A stretch of 64,000 bases of DNA, from positions 54,792,039-54,856,038 of the forward strand of contig OY997593.1 in the NCBI GenBank assembly GCA_963921825.1, in the 5' to 3' direction. The notes under the pieces were generated by a model. The model was not told where the DNA came from, searched no databases, and worked only from the letters and a program-made list of their open reading frames with translations. Shown piece after piece: positions 10,719-22,348 of this stretch. The stretch comes from Erodium maritimum (Eukaryota > Streptophyta > Magnoliopsida > Geraniales > Geraniaceae). A program made the position numbers and the translations under genes. How positions within the stretch are numbered: position 1 is the stretch's first letter; every line of letters begins with the position of its first letter.

Positions 10719-12093
10719 GGCGAGAGATTGGCGGCGACTTCTCTTTCTGCCGCCGCTTGGCTTCGTGTGGATGCACTCATAATGCTTTGTGGGCGATATC
10801 TTACTATGATCAAACCATGGGATCTCTCCATGGCTTTGATTGAGTGGTTCAATTATGGTTTTGATGATTTGCAGGCTTTGTCTCGTGATCAATGGTTAGG
10901 GGTTGGGGACAAAGGGGCTTGATCCTTGGTTGGAGTGAGTGCGAGTGTACTTTGATATTGGTTGTGTCCCTGATCTTGTATAGGTACATGGGTATTGTGC
11001 AGATGCGGTTCAGTGGTTATGAGGTAAGTGTATGGTCTTTGATCACGTGGTTGCTGGCAGCGTTTGGATCAGTTCTCTACGATCGGGGATGCAGGCTCTC
11101 GGTGGTAAGAGGACTTAGAGGAGGCAGGAGACGAGAAGATCCATTGGTGTGGATTGGTAGGGCGGTTCCGGTCGTGGAGCGGGGGTTTAATGGAGAAGGG
11201 AGGCGGAGGGATGGCGTGGACCCGATCTTGGGCTCGGGGTGGCGGTGAATTCGTTCCCGTCTTTACCCCACAGGCAAGACATCGACGATAGCGGGGATGG
11301 AGTTCAGAGTGGAGGCAATAGGAATACTGGGCCGGTGCTTCGTTCTACAACTGCTGTTCGTTTGGATGACGAGGAGACAGGTACTGTACGGGCCTGGTTC
11401 TTTGTTAGTGACAGAAGGTACTTGGCTGCTGCTAGTGCTCGGATGATATCTGATCCGATGCAAACTCTAAGCACTGGCTTAGAGGGACTGGTGGGGTCCA
11501 ATGGAATGATTGTCAAACCAACGAGGGCCATAACGCACCCTCGCCTCGATTAATGAGGACTTCGCGGTCCAGTGGGGGGGGGGGGGGGGGTCTGTCGGTA
11601 ATACCGCCTCACTGGACGTAGGGTGGCATCGATTCCACCAAGTACCGGCGCGACATTCTTCAATCAGATTAGGAACTAGTAATTTTACGTTTTTAAGGGC
11701 CCTCATTATCATCAGAGGGGGGACGACGCCTGCTGGTTCCTCGGGAGGATGTAAAGTCCAACTGAGCCATTTCAGTTCTTGGTTACAGGGCTGTCCGGGA
11801 CGTCGCTCTTGGGCTTTAGTATTAAACTGGAGCATACCTCAGAGTCGATTTATATCCAATCGGAAACTCCAGCTCCAACACTGGGCCTGCTCGGCCCGTG
11901 CCAATCAGTCTGAAGCCGATGTATCGATGATCGGAAGACACTGTCGCAGTATTCTCCTCCAGACTACCCTTGATCTCTACAGAGCAACTTTACTTTCAGT
12001 TCTATTGTTATTTCAGTTTTTAGCATTTCAGTACTTCTTTTTTGTAAGAAACTTTCAATTATAATATAATGATCGTATTTCCTAAAAAAAACA
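10719..12093 (+). mobile_element. Non-autonomous retroelement, family B copy 1
   Basis: This 1.4-kb unit has a 3' A-run and a 14-bp target-site duplication, tgatttaMtgagaa, at 10705-10718 and 12094-12107 (one mismatch). Its middle and 3' parts match the copy at 62020-63451 (for example 'gcactggcttagagggactg' near 11472 against 'gcactgactcagagggactg' in that copy). No recognisable protein is encoded; the frames at 10892-11248 and 11239-11553 are broken relative to the other copies. The structure indicates L1-type target-primed insertion. Which autonomous element mobilised it is unknown. Confidence 0.75.
11574..11590. repeat. Poly-G tract (17 bp) in family B copy 1
   Basis: A run of 17 G occurs directly after 'cgcggtccagt'. 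The same site in family B copy 3 (read on the minus strand near 62448-62460) has only about six G, so the tract has expanded in this copy. Confidence 0.9.
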
Positions 12094-12159
12094 TGATTTA
12101 ATGAGAAAATAAAATGTCTTGAATACACATACAAAAAGTAATAATTTTATGGGATCAAG

Positions 12160-13462
12160 TTTTTTTTAGGATAATAAGTAATATTATAAATTAAGTAGCG
12201 TTTGCAAAATACAAACACTGACATACAGAATGGAAAGTACTGCAACTTCAACTAGCAACATATGAAATGACATAAGTTGAAAAGTAAATGTGCTCTTCGG
12301 ACTAAGGGTGTCTGGAGCGTGGAAACCACAGACTGCAGTAGCGTTTGACGACACCGATACAATATGAACCAAACGAAATTGCACGGATCGAGCAGATCCA
12401 GTGTGAAGGCTTGTAGTGGTGGACTATGTATCCCCCAGGTTATCAGCCTGCGCTGTCCTCCCTTTAATGATACGAGTAGGGCTCCTAAGCGCGAGATTGT
12501 TGACCCCTGAGTTAGTAGGGATATAGCATGTCGGCATTTGGTGGAACCGCTGCAACCATACATCCAGAGAGGCGGTACCGCCGACTGACCCCCCTCTGGA
12601 CCCCTTTGGAATCATTCTGCGAGGCGAGGGTGCCTGAAGCCCCCCGCCGCTGCTATGTATGACGCACCATCATAATTACGAGAATCTTTCGAGATCCGTG
12701 TCGGAATAGACCCAAGATCCACCCCGACCCGTTTGAAAGCCCCAACTGGGTCGACCCGCGGAGATCTACCCCGGCCCGTACCCATACCACCCTGACCCGG
12801 ACCTCCAGAACTGAGATCGTCGACCCGCTTCCCAGCCGAACGTGACCCATCCCGCATCCTCTCTGCTCCAAGCCTGGAGTCGCGCGATCCAGCTCACATT
12901 CTGTCCAGTATAGGTCCCGTCCTAGCCCGTAGGATCCAGTCAGGCCCAGAAGCCCAAGCCCGCCTTGCATCCGCTAGAAACCCACAACCCAACCCCGCAT
13001 CAGGTCGACCCGGGTCCTCAGAAGCCCTAGCCGCCACTAGCTTGCCTTTCCTTCGCCTCCACGCTACCTTCTCCAGCGTCTCCTCCGATGCTGGTGCACT
13101 CCCGGAGCGAACCGACCCCACTACACCCATCGTCGTCGCCGCTGCAATATCGGAGCTAACCGATGACAGTGATCAAGAAGAGGGAGACACAACAACCGTG
13201 GCCGAAAGAGAGGGAAAAGAAGTTGATCCTCCTCCCGTTACTGCCGACGTCGACTTGACCCGTGTTGCAGAAGAAATCTTCATACCAAGGTCTGAAAACT
13301 TCATCCAAACAAAGCTGTTTGTGAAAACAAAACCATATGGTAAGGACCTTGCTGTTGGGATGAAAAATAGAGGAATCATGGTCAAGATCATGGCTATTGA
13401 AATGGCCAAACTCATCTCTTTCTGCGTGGCTGCTTGACTTGTTTCTTAATTTTTATTCCAAG
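12160..13462 (-). mobile_element. Non-autonomous retroelement, family B copy 2
   Basis: This is a 1.3-kb unit in opposite orientation to copy 1, tail to tail with it and only about 50 bp beyond that copy's target duplication. Its 3' A-run appears as a T-run at 12160-12167. An 11-bp flank, atgggatcWag, lies at 12149-12159 and 13463-13473 with one mismatch. The part at 12300-12620 parallels copies 1 and 3. The 5' part (12620-13440) differs and contains open frames on both strands (13042-13437 +, 13173-13415 -) that I do not recognise. They could be a captured segment or chance. Confidence 0.65.
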
Positions 13463-13473
13463 ATGGGATCTAG

Positions 13474-13865
13474 TTTAAGAATAAGATCATAATTTGTTAA
13501 TGTTTGTAATAATTTTAATTTTCATTTATATAATTGAGCATCATATATAAATATGATTTATTTTAACGAATTTTAGTAGGTTATCTAATATCAGAAGTTA
13601 TACTGCAAACAACTCTAAAGTGAAAAACAAAAGTATCCAAACTACAATCCAACATAGAACAAGTCTTGGTAAGAGCACGTGCAACAATAAGGCAGAGTGC
13701 AAGGGGTATGATTCATTTGTTTTTTGGGATAAATTATTATTTGTCCCCCTAAATCTAAGAGTGTTCCACATCAAGGGGTATGTATGGGGATCATGGTTTA
13801 CAGAAGTGCCGACTTGATAATTAGTTATGCTTTTGCTGATTTTGTTAAATTCATATTTTTTTGAG
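13474..13865. other. AT-rich spacer, no feature seen
   Basis: Low-complexity AT-rich DNA between family B copy 2 and the next LINE. No gene, repeat array or element end is evident. Confidence 0.6.
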
Positions 13866-15800
13866 CGAAACGTGCAGATTTTCATTAATCAAATCGTATC
13901 AATACAATAGAGTGCATCAGTGACTCTCTGACCACGAAGAATAGGGCAAGAACATTTAAGAATGTTCGCTATTCCTTTCACAATGGAACCGTCCACGACG
14001 GTATTGAACTGGTGCCCCATGGGAAAAGGCAGAAGGCAGATAAAGGGAACGAGATACCAGAGATTTTGAAGGACCTCGATGGTAATAATGAAGGCGGGAG
14101 GCAACACCTCATACAGGGGCCCCTCCCAAGGCCAGTCCCTGGCAGCTACCATTCCTCCTCGCGAGGCCGCTTACTAGCTTTCGCCTGGTTGTCCGGTGAT
14201 GCTGCAACCCGTGGGCGCTTGGCGTACCTTAGAGCCGCGGGAGGAGACTCATCCCCCCGCACAAGGAGTTCCCCAGCAAAATCAGTACCCTCTTCGGCGA
14301 TCTGCAGCGCGGACGACCGCGGGGTTGGCATGAGCAACTTATCCTTAGCGTAGCGGGCCAAGAATATTAGGTCTTGGGACCGACCTCGGCGAGGCCTAAG
14401 TTGCTTCCCAACCCTCGCCCAGTTGTCCGTTGGTGTTGCAGCCCGTTGCTATGTTTTGTGCCCTGGCGCCGTGAGCTGCCGCACGGGTGACGACAGGGTC
14501 GGTTGGAACAACTTGTCCCTAGCATACCGGGCCAAGGATGTAAGGGCCTGGGGCCGCCCTCGGCGTGATCTAGGCTGCGTAGCATCCCCCTCCATTTTAA
14601 CCCATATCCCAGGGGATTCCTCAGCGAGAGCATTACCCGCTATTGCGACCTGTAGTGCGGGCAACGACTGTGTCGGTAGGAGCAACCTATCCCTAGCATA
14701 GCAGGCCAAGGATGTAAGGGCCTAGGGCTGACCTCGTCGAGATTTAGTGCCGGTGGAGGTGGGTCTCCTGCATCCAAATCCGCACATGCGGTCACGTCCC
14801 CATTACTCTAAATCGGGCGCGACTTTGGCAACATTAAGGAAGGAGGCTGGACTACCCCCAGCCGAGGGGGCGAGAGGGTCCGGTGGGCCACTTTGACGTC
14901 CGACGTGTCGGGTGGAACCAGAGTAGGATCCCCTTGTGGAACCAAAGAAACCCTAGATAGGGTCCGGGTAGGAACCCTAGGCAAGGTCGAGGTGACCCCG
15001 AGGATTGGTGGGGCCCTAGGTAGGTTCAGGGTAACACCGAAGGGCGATGAAAGCCTAGAATCCTCGCCGCCAACAAACAATGGCAGGCCAAGGTTGTGGC
15101 CGATGGGGGAGGACGAGAGATTGGGTAGAGGAGCCAGCTCGCCAAGGTTTTGGGGAGGTAAGGCCAAAGGGCCATCACTTAGGGAGGAAGGTATCCTTGG
15201 GAGATGTAGAGGCCTCCCCCACTTGGAATTATCATCCGATACCAGAGAAGTCGATCCGAGAGCGGAGCCTCCCTCCGGGATTGGTCCCATAGCCGGGCGG
15301 GGGGAGCGCAGAGGGTGGCCTAGCAGCCGAACCAGGGTGCCGAAGAGAACGGAGAGGAAGGTGATATCCACCGTCAGGGATAACGTTTTCCATCGCTGGC
15401 GTCATAATTGCAACGGGTGGTGCGGCATAAAGAGAGGAAGGGGTCACCATAGGTAAGAGGACCTGTCGACCCGTCGAGGGAGGACAACCGGATGGAGCCA
15501 GAGGAGAAGGGAAAGGAGACCTAGCGGTCGAAGGAGGAGTCTTTGAGACCGCTAGGGGATCAGAGGAGGGGAGAGACACAGAGGGTTAGGGAAAAGCCAG
15601 CCACTCCCACCCATACGCAAACCCCGCACCAGACGTGGTCTCCGAGGTCATCTGGATAGGATAGGCGAATACAGGGACGACAAAGACGACCACCCTAGGC
15701 GGCGCAGTAGTAGCAGCGGTAGATGAAAGCTCCATAATAACGAGATTAAGGCTAGGGCTAGAGTAGGCTCTCAAGTCGAGAGAGAATGGTATATTCAATT
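13866..15800 (-). pseudogene. LINE-like element with proline-rich ORF1 remnant
   Basis: Read on the minus strand, the 5' part (15798 down to about 14810) encodes proline/leucine-rich segments in shifting frames. A block of three diverged repeats follows (14146-14710), and then a tail with the hairpin at 13988-14002 and an A-run (T-run at about 13856-13862). Only the 3' tail shows that it belongs with the other LINE-like copies; no DUF4283, knuckle or ORF2 was found. Stops and frame changes make it non-coding today. Confidence 0.6.
14146..14710 (-). repeat. Three diverged coding-type repeats in the ORF1 remnant
   Basis: On the minus strand the phrases CYARDRLLLPTQSLPALQVA, RYARDKLFQPTLSSPVRQL and RYAKDKLLMPTPRSSALQIA recur at about 170-190-bp spacing. 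Each is followed by an RPR/RRGR-type basic linker. They form an internal repeat at the C-terminal end of this ORF1 remnant. Confidence 0.7.
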
Positions 15801-15980
15801 GTTAAATTCATATTTAATTAACTAAATACTAAGTAAAATTGAAATTGAAATAAAATACATAAAATTAATTAATCAATTAAATAACTAATTAAAATGCAAA
15901 TTAAACTTGGACTAGTAATTAAAAACAGAAATTAGATAAATACCAAACACTATATTTATTTATTCCTCAAAATATTAAAA
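15801..15980. other. AT-rich spacer
   Basis: Very AT-rich DNA between the LINE 5' end and the Harbinger ORF1 fragment, with no feature seen. Confidence 0.5.
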
Positions 15981-15982
15981 TT

Positions 15983-16490
15983 TTAATTTTGGAGGGAGTC
16001 AATTTGTTTTTGGAGCCCAACAATTTGTGCGATGTACATGGACTTCTTTTGCGCGAGCCTGATCTGTTGCTCTTCGGTTAACTCATTCACGTCCACGACA
16101 TCCAATTCATCAAGTTTCTGGTCATATTTAAGGATTTCTTCGTCGAGGTCGTACACCATCTGGCCTTCGCGCACCTCGCGTTGTCCATAGAGACGATGGC
16201 ACTTGCTTTGTCTGCGACACCCTTCGCCTTCCTCTTCGCGGCCTTGTTGCCAATTGGGTGTTCTTGTTCACGCAGAGTGGCAAATGGTGCACTTGTGCCA
16301 GACCCATTAGGGAAATTGACATAATTGGGGAACTTGGGTCTTCGGTCGGTTGGGAGTCAACACCGAGATGTATAGCATTGTCATCATCGATAGGAAGTGA
16401 AATGGGTGGGGTTGTGCTGTAACTCCCGGCCTCGTCCAACCGTCGTCGTACACGGTCGACCGTGCCTTCCTCTGCTTAGAACTTTTCATC
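15983..16490 (-). pseudogene. PIF/Harbinger ORF1 (MYB/NAM-C type) C-terminal fragment
   Basis: Read on the minus strand and joined across frames, the fragment gives RPGVTA..., an acidic central part (PIDDDNAIHLGVDSQPTEDP) and then GNKAAKRKAKG-like and SAIVSMDNAR segments. It closes with a charged helical end (EEILKYDQKLDELDVVDVNE...LQKQIDSLQN). The G-x-KAAK-x-K-x-K motif plus a C-terminal coiled coil is typical of the NAM-associated C-terminal domain of the DNA-binding ORF1 in plant PIF/Harbinger transposons. At least two frameshifts are needed. The matching transposase type occurs about 20 kb away (35645-36780) but there is no evidence that the two were one element. Confidence 0.65.
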
Positions 16491-18175
16491 GTTTTCCAAC
16501 GGCTCGATCCAATGGTGTAGGCTGAACGTCTTCGATATGTCCTTAGGTGCGGTGAGATTCGTTCAAAGGATCAAACTAGAAAACAACAAGATACAAACCC
16601 TAACACCGGTATGAAAGCTCGGCCACAATATAAGCATAGAGAAAAGGTCTAAGAACCAGATTCTACCAACATTAAGTACAGAAGCCATCAAGGGCAAAAA
16701 CTAGGTCCAAAACCCTTATTTCCTACCTTGAAGCACATAAAAAAAGAATCTGATATCTTGATTTTACAACCATGAAGCACAACGAATTTTTTTTGCACCA
16801 ACTGTCGATTTATAGACTAGAAAACTCTCTATCCTCACTTGACCTTGTAGTAAACACTCCTCATCGGGACCACCAACATAGAGAGTTGATTAGACACCAA
16901 CACGCTAGCAATCAGCACCGCTGAACGATAGAGATGATCCGGTTGCCAAAAACCACTGAAACTCTAAAAACCCATAGAACTAAATCTAACTGACTTCAAG
17001 AAGTGGCCTCAAGACACAAAACTTCCTGTCGGAGCCAACACCACAACCGACAAGCCCCCACCAATAAAGAGTCGGGGAAATAGAGAAAACGAACTGAATC
17101 TAGGACCACGATAAGGGTAGAGAAACTGCAAGTAACTAGGTAAGAAAAGGTAGAGAAAAAGACCTTACCAACCGAGGCACTAGGAGACGCTTGAAGCACC
17201 ACTGATCACCACCGTAGGGAGACAAAATTCGAACTCTAAAAAAGGAGGTGCAAATGCACCGTGAGCAGCACATAAGCTAGGTGAATGAGACCATAATCAT
17301 AAAGAACCAATGACAAGGAAGGTCAAGAAACTCTTCCGACGGTAGCTCCAAACCAAGGTGCTGGTGAAGGGACAAAGAATCACGAATGAAACCGTACGAC
17401 AAGATCAGATCCATGATGATATATGACCAGGAAGGTCAAGAAATGTGTCCCACACCAGATTTGGAAAAAGACATCGGAGACGACGAAGCTCCCCTCAATA
17501 ACGCCTAAAAGGAAAAAGATTGAACCCTTCCTAGAGAACTCACTGTTATAAAGGAGAACTTATGCTAGCTAGAACAAACCAAATGAAAAAAATGATAAGA
17601 CTGGTCCAGCCACTATTAGATATTGCATCAGCCACCACATGAGGGGAAAAAGTTGGAGACCGCAACACCCGTTCACTCTTATAGCGACGTTATAGGTCGA
17701 TGACCAACACTAGTACGATAAACGATGTGTAGTCCACAGACATAACCGAGAACAAGAGCTTCAGATCTGAGCCAACAACGTTAGATCTGACCAGAGAATG
17801 AATGTCGGAGCCAGATGTACGGGCAGATCGACAGATCTGAGTAGAAAACGCAACGACGCCATCACTAGGATGACGTGGAATTCACTAAGACAAGGTTGTA
17901 GATGTGTTGACATCACCTGACAGACTTCACAGTGACGAGGCCATAGAAGAGCACCTGGAATGGAGATGAAGGCTGAGAGGGACGGAGAACTGGCCGGAGG
18001 AGAGTGAACCGAGAGAACCAGAGGAGGCGGGGGGTAAGAGTAGAGGGGATGAGAAATAAAAGAATGCGACTAAGGTGGTAAATAGAGAGGAAGGAAGATG
18101 ATAACCACCAACAACTCTCATGCCCGGAGGCACAAAAGCCACTGACGACGACCTTAGGTGAGGGTTAGGCTTGTA
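16491..18175 (-). other. Non-coding retroelement-like stretch, unassigned
   Basis: No gene is seen. On the minus strand the sequence near 18160-17930 begins with a hydrophobic/serine-rich frame (MAFVPPGMRVVGGYH...) and continues with repeated 'agatctga'-type phrases (17760-17850), reminiscent of the non-coding element at 22349-24043. An A-rich run lies at 16738-16746. It may be another copy of that family in reverse, but I could not align ends or find a target duplication. Confidence 0.35.
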
Positions 18176-18179
18176 TGGG

Positions 18180-20256
18180 GATTTTGGTTGCAGGTGTACG
18201 AGAGAAAGTTCAACATATGTTATCGTTTGTTCAATAAAAATGAACTCATACTATCACACCTAAGTGTTTCCACACCTAAGTGTTTCAAGGGGGTAGGAGA
18301 AAAGTCCATTCAAGGACGGTCCTCGATGTAGGAAACTGAGAGGTCTTCCTTCGACAAAAGGGTGCTCTCTCTCGCACATATGGTCGGGCTATGGTTAAAC
18401 CACAAATATATCCTTCTCTAGGCTCTCTAGTAGAGGAAGAGGACCACAAAAATCAGGGCTGGGATAGACGTATCCGGCCATGAAATCCCAACAAAGGTGA
18501 CCTTAGCAGAAGGGCCTTGGGGCCACAGATCAACGACGAACCTGGATCTTTCGGTGGAAGCGGTGGAGGAATTGTTCGAGGCGATATTGTTGGATGAGTT
18601 GGTAAACAAGGAGGACGACATCTAAGGCATGAAATCTCAATTTGGATTCGTTTTGCCTGGAAGTATAGCATCACAGCCTTGTAAAGCATCATGCGGGAGC
18701 TTTGGCAGATCCTTACCATGGATGTGTGATCTTTAGGAGACCGCGTGACGATGTTTTTCTTCCAACGAGAGAGAGGGCCTGTAACGGGTTTTAGCAAGAG
18801 AACTGTGGGACTTCCATTGAGACCTATTGGTTCTAACCTTGGTGGATCCATTGGTTCCACCAAAGGCGATCCTTTTTACAACACCTTCATGCTTGAGAGT
18901 GGACACATGCTCCACTAAAAGGGGGTGGGATGGCTTGTTTCGATTTCGACCCCTTCACCGTCAACTCTTCCTTACACTCGAGTTAAAAAATGCAAGGTAA
19001 TGTTCCATTTTACATACAAAAGATAATTTAACCGCTGCTACAACTATGGAAGGATTGGAAACATCGCCAAAGACTGTGGGGTTTTGCATCAGATCCCTCA
19101 AATGCGTGAAACATGCGATCATAAGGGGGGAGCATGTTCCTCAAACATACGGTTGGAGGTCACCCTGGTTGAAGACCAAGTATAGGAAACCTCATCCTGG
19201 CCACCTTGGTAGAGGGTGGGGTACGCCCTATCCCCCCCCCCCCCCCCCCCCCCCCCCCCATCTAGGTACTAGTCGATCCTGTCAAGCTGGGAAGTCCTTG
19301 GCTCAGCCCATCAAGATCGTGGCACCGATTATTTTAGAGCCAATTAGAGGTCTAATTTTCAAAACAAAGTCCAAAACATCAAGGACATGGTGTCCGACTG
19401 CCTCTCATACTACTACACAGTCCGATTGCCTCCCATACCACTACACAGCTCGACTACGGCACCTACCCAGCTCCCAGTACTCCAAAAAAGGGTCCAAAAC
19501 GTCACTAGGATAGCTTGAGAATTTGGTAGGGCCAAGACCGAAAGTCAAGCAAAAATAAAGGCCATATGTCCAATTGTTTCTCCACCAAGAAAGCTTAGGT
19601 CGAAAAATAGCCAATAGTGGAAGATGTGGCAGGTGAAGGATAAGACACAAAGGGATAAAGAAACCCATACTCTACCAGGAAGAGGACAGAACCATAGTCT
19701 TCGGTACTGAGTTTCGAAGATCCACCAAGTGGTCCGTTGGAGGAAGACATGGAAATGACGTAATCGGAAAGGGGCAGAAAGCACCCTCGCATGTCTGAAT
19801 GTGTACCCCTGGGTAGGAAGTTGGGTTGATAGCCCCCAACTACCGTACCTAGGGTGGTGTCAACATCACTAGGCATCGTTTCGTTTTCCATCACATCGTA
19901 TGATTTTCAGCATGCTCTACACTCGCGAAGCACTCAAATATATATAAGGGAGGACATCAGAGGCTGTTAATCAGGATGAGAGACAAGTTCATCTGCGTCG
20001 AGGCAACTCTTGAAAGACATACCAGGCATGTCTCATTCCTGATCATCCACCGTATACTTGCATAATACTCATCATTCACCCAATACTGTTCAACAGATGG
20101 ATGATCCCTAGTATTTTATTTGGTATTCACAGTTAGGGACTCATTTATATTGATTATGATACTTGTTTTAGTATTTCAGTTTATTTACGTAGCCTTTAGA
20201 TTATACTTCTTGTAGCCTTCGGGAAGATTTATCTTTATTAATACTACATCTTATTT
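18180..20256 (+). pseudogene. LINE ORF1-only copy with mutated CCHC knuckle
   Basis: On the plus strand, the segment at 19036-19077 reads CYNYGRIGNIAKDC, a CCHC knuckle in which the second Cys is Tyr and the His is Asn. A poly-C tract (19232-19259) and blocks such as RAKTESQAKIKAICPIV follow. The tail at 19940-20256 has no hairpin of the ACCG-N7-CGGT kind and ends in 'tttattaatactac' plus an A-run. No ORF2 intervenes between the knuckle region and the tail. The 5' limit is a guess. The open frame at 18453-18863 is on the other strand and is probably a shadow. Confidence 0.6.
19232..19259. repeat. Poly-C tract (28 bp)
   Basis: This is the longest homopolymer in the window, within the ORF1 remnant just after the mutated zinc knuckle. 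Exact length may be affected by sequencing or assembly. Confidence 0.9.
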
Positions 20257-20261
20257 AAAAA

Positions 20262-22334
20262 AGTCACCTTTATTTTTTGTACTAAAAAAGTACATATTTT
20301 ATTAATAATATGAAAAGCAATACAAGTAAAGAGTCCCAAGAGGGCTCAGAACACATAACTCTAAGACAATAAAATCGTCATAGACGGTATTGAAATCGTC
20401 ACATATGCATACAGGAAGGGTGGGGGGTTGGAAAACGGAACTGAGAGTACTGATCAACGTATTTCCTAAACGCTGCATAAGGTGTGCGAAACGACCGAAC
20501 CTAAACTCCTCAGTAGTAGGAGGCATGTCTTTTACCAGGGAACCCTCTCAGGACAAGTTCATGAAGTCGTCTTGTCCTAACATTCCTCCTGGCAAAGTTG
20601 TTTTCCAGCCCTCGCCTGATCTTCGCGGGGTTCTTCAACCAACCCCCTCTTTATTCCTCCAACTGTAGTCGGAGGGGAACCTAAAACTTCGCTTTCCTTG
20701 CCTCCAGAGAGCTGATTGGTCACCAATTTTTTCCAGCCTGGATAACGTATTCCGGCTGGGATACCCGCCTTCCATAGTTTTGTATCATTAGGTATAGTGT
20801 TCTGGGATACTATTGGGCCTCTACCTAGATGCGATGAGCCCTTAGGTACAATGGTCGGGGATATGGGTCCGAAACCTGGTGGGATTTCTGGGGACTCCTT
20901 GACCTCCCAATCGGTTACGAACTGCTTGGCCTTCCGATCTTTCTGAAACTCCAGCATCGAGTCATCGAAGCGTGGAGTACCACGCATCTCCCGGTCACAC
21001 TCTCAATCTCTATGACCGATCCTCCCACAATTGAATCAGAATATGGGAAGTTTCGTGTAGGTGACCAATACCCGAACGGGGTTTGGGAATTCCCTAAAAC
21101 GCAACAGCAAATGTCGGTAAAGAGGACGTTCCACGGGATTCCAGAACCAAACTCTTACCGCCCCTCCCCAAGCAGACCCCATTGATCACACGGGACCTCC
21201 ACACAAGTACCCAAAGACGCGTCAATTGTTTCTCTTATTGACTTCGTCCGGATCAACGGAAGAAGACCACGGGCATGGACCCATAGCTACAGACGATCCA
21301 GGGCAAGAAGTTTCCTGGCCATCAGGTCAATGTCCCCAAGGAGGAGAGGACGACCATCAAAGCACTAGGGTTCGTTCCCTCTGACCTACGCCCGGGCCTC
21401 CGTCGATTCAAAGTAGAATCCGAAAATCCACGAGCCGATGTCCTTGATGACCAAACCTGACGCCGATCTTCCCCATGCATTGGTGATGATTTGTAGCAGG
21501 ACCTCCTTTCGGGGAGGTTTCGGGGCCCAAAGCTTTCCCACCATACCGAACTTTTGGTGTGCCAACACCGACATATTAATTGGCGTGCAGGGAACTAGCA
21601 TTGCCACTTCCTCTTCCTCCTCGAGAGAGCACGAGAAAAGGTTGTCTTAAAGGCACGCCATGGAGGTAAGAAGGCTTAGTGGCACCGGAACCTTGGGTGC
21701 TAGGGTTTCCTTGGAAAGCGGTAACATGCCCCCTCTCCAACCAATCCTGTAGGGACAGTTAGGAAGGACAGGATCACCGGGATCCTAGCAGCATTGGGAA
21801 GAAAAAGGGAAGCACGCAGGGGAACCTTCATCTCCGTCCTCCGATCATTATGGTCGACGGGCGCCTTCCCTCGACTAGAGTCCCTCCGTAGTAGAGGTAG
21901 AGACTCAGGACATTCTTTAATAGTGGGAGGAGCAGCAGATGATGGGTGACGTGGAGACGAAGTAACGATTAGGGTTTTCACCGTACGACCCCGTCGAGGC
22001 TTCAGTGGGGACGATAACAGCGACGTAGTGAGCCTTGGAGAGAAGGCCACGATCGCCGTGGAGGGTGGTGGCATCAGATTTGGTCCGGGATTAGTTGGCT
22101 TCGGCTTCCTCCTTCGTCGGCTGCTTAAGGGGCTCTGAACTTTAGAGGAGGGCGTGGGGTGGGACTACCAGAGGTGATGCAGAGAACTGCATGGCAAGAA
22201 CCAACGCTGATGAGACAAGGCCGGAGGCAAAGTCGACGGTATCAAAGATGGTGAAAAAGATAAGGAGCACCATAGAAGTTAAGATTAAGATTTCCTCAAG
22301 AGAAACACACGACATAGCGTTAGAGATTCGGTCT
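20262..22334 (-). pseudogene. LINE ORF1 (DUF4283 + CCHC), tail attached, no ORF2
   Basis: On the minus strand, a basic region (about 22075-21950) precedes a DUF4283-like block (21607-21386: MAMLVPCTPINMSVLAHQKF... and WIFGFYFES). A CCHC knuckle follows near 21050-20990, reading FNCGRIGHRD with the first Cys codon changed to TGA and another stop before the last EC. Next come ECDREMRGTPRFDDSMLEF and the ORF1 end VEEPREDQARAGKQ (about 20600). The tail carries the hairpin ATCGTC-ATA-GACGGT (20374-20388) and ends at a T-run near 20285-20290. It is a clear pseudogene of an L1-type ORF1, with no endonuclease or RT between ORF1 and tail. Confidence 0.75.
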
Positions 22335-22348
22335 AATCACCTCTTCTA

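Noticed and set aside
13042-13437. 131-aa plus-strand frame (DDSDQEEGD..., EIFIPRSENF...)
   Set aside because: It begins within the 5' part of a minus-strand retroelement copy, has no recognised family, and has no support from splice sites or a promoter. Left as an unexplained frame, not a gene.
21386-22074. Host gene on the minus strand with basic N-terminus
   Set aside because: The DUF4283-like block, the broken CCHC knuckle and the attached LINE tail identify it as LINE ORF1.
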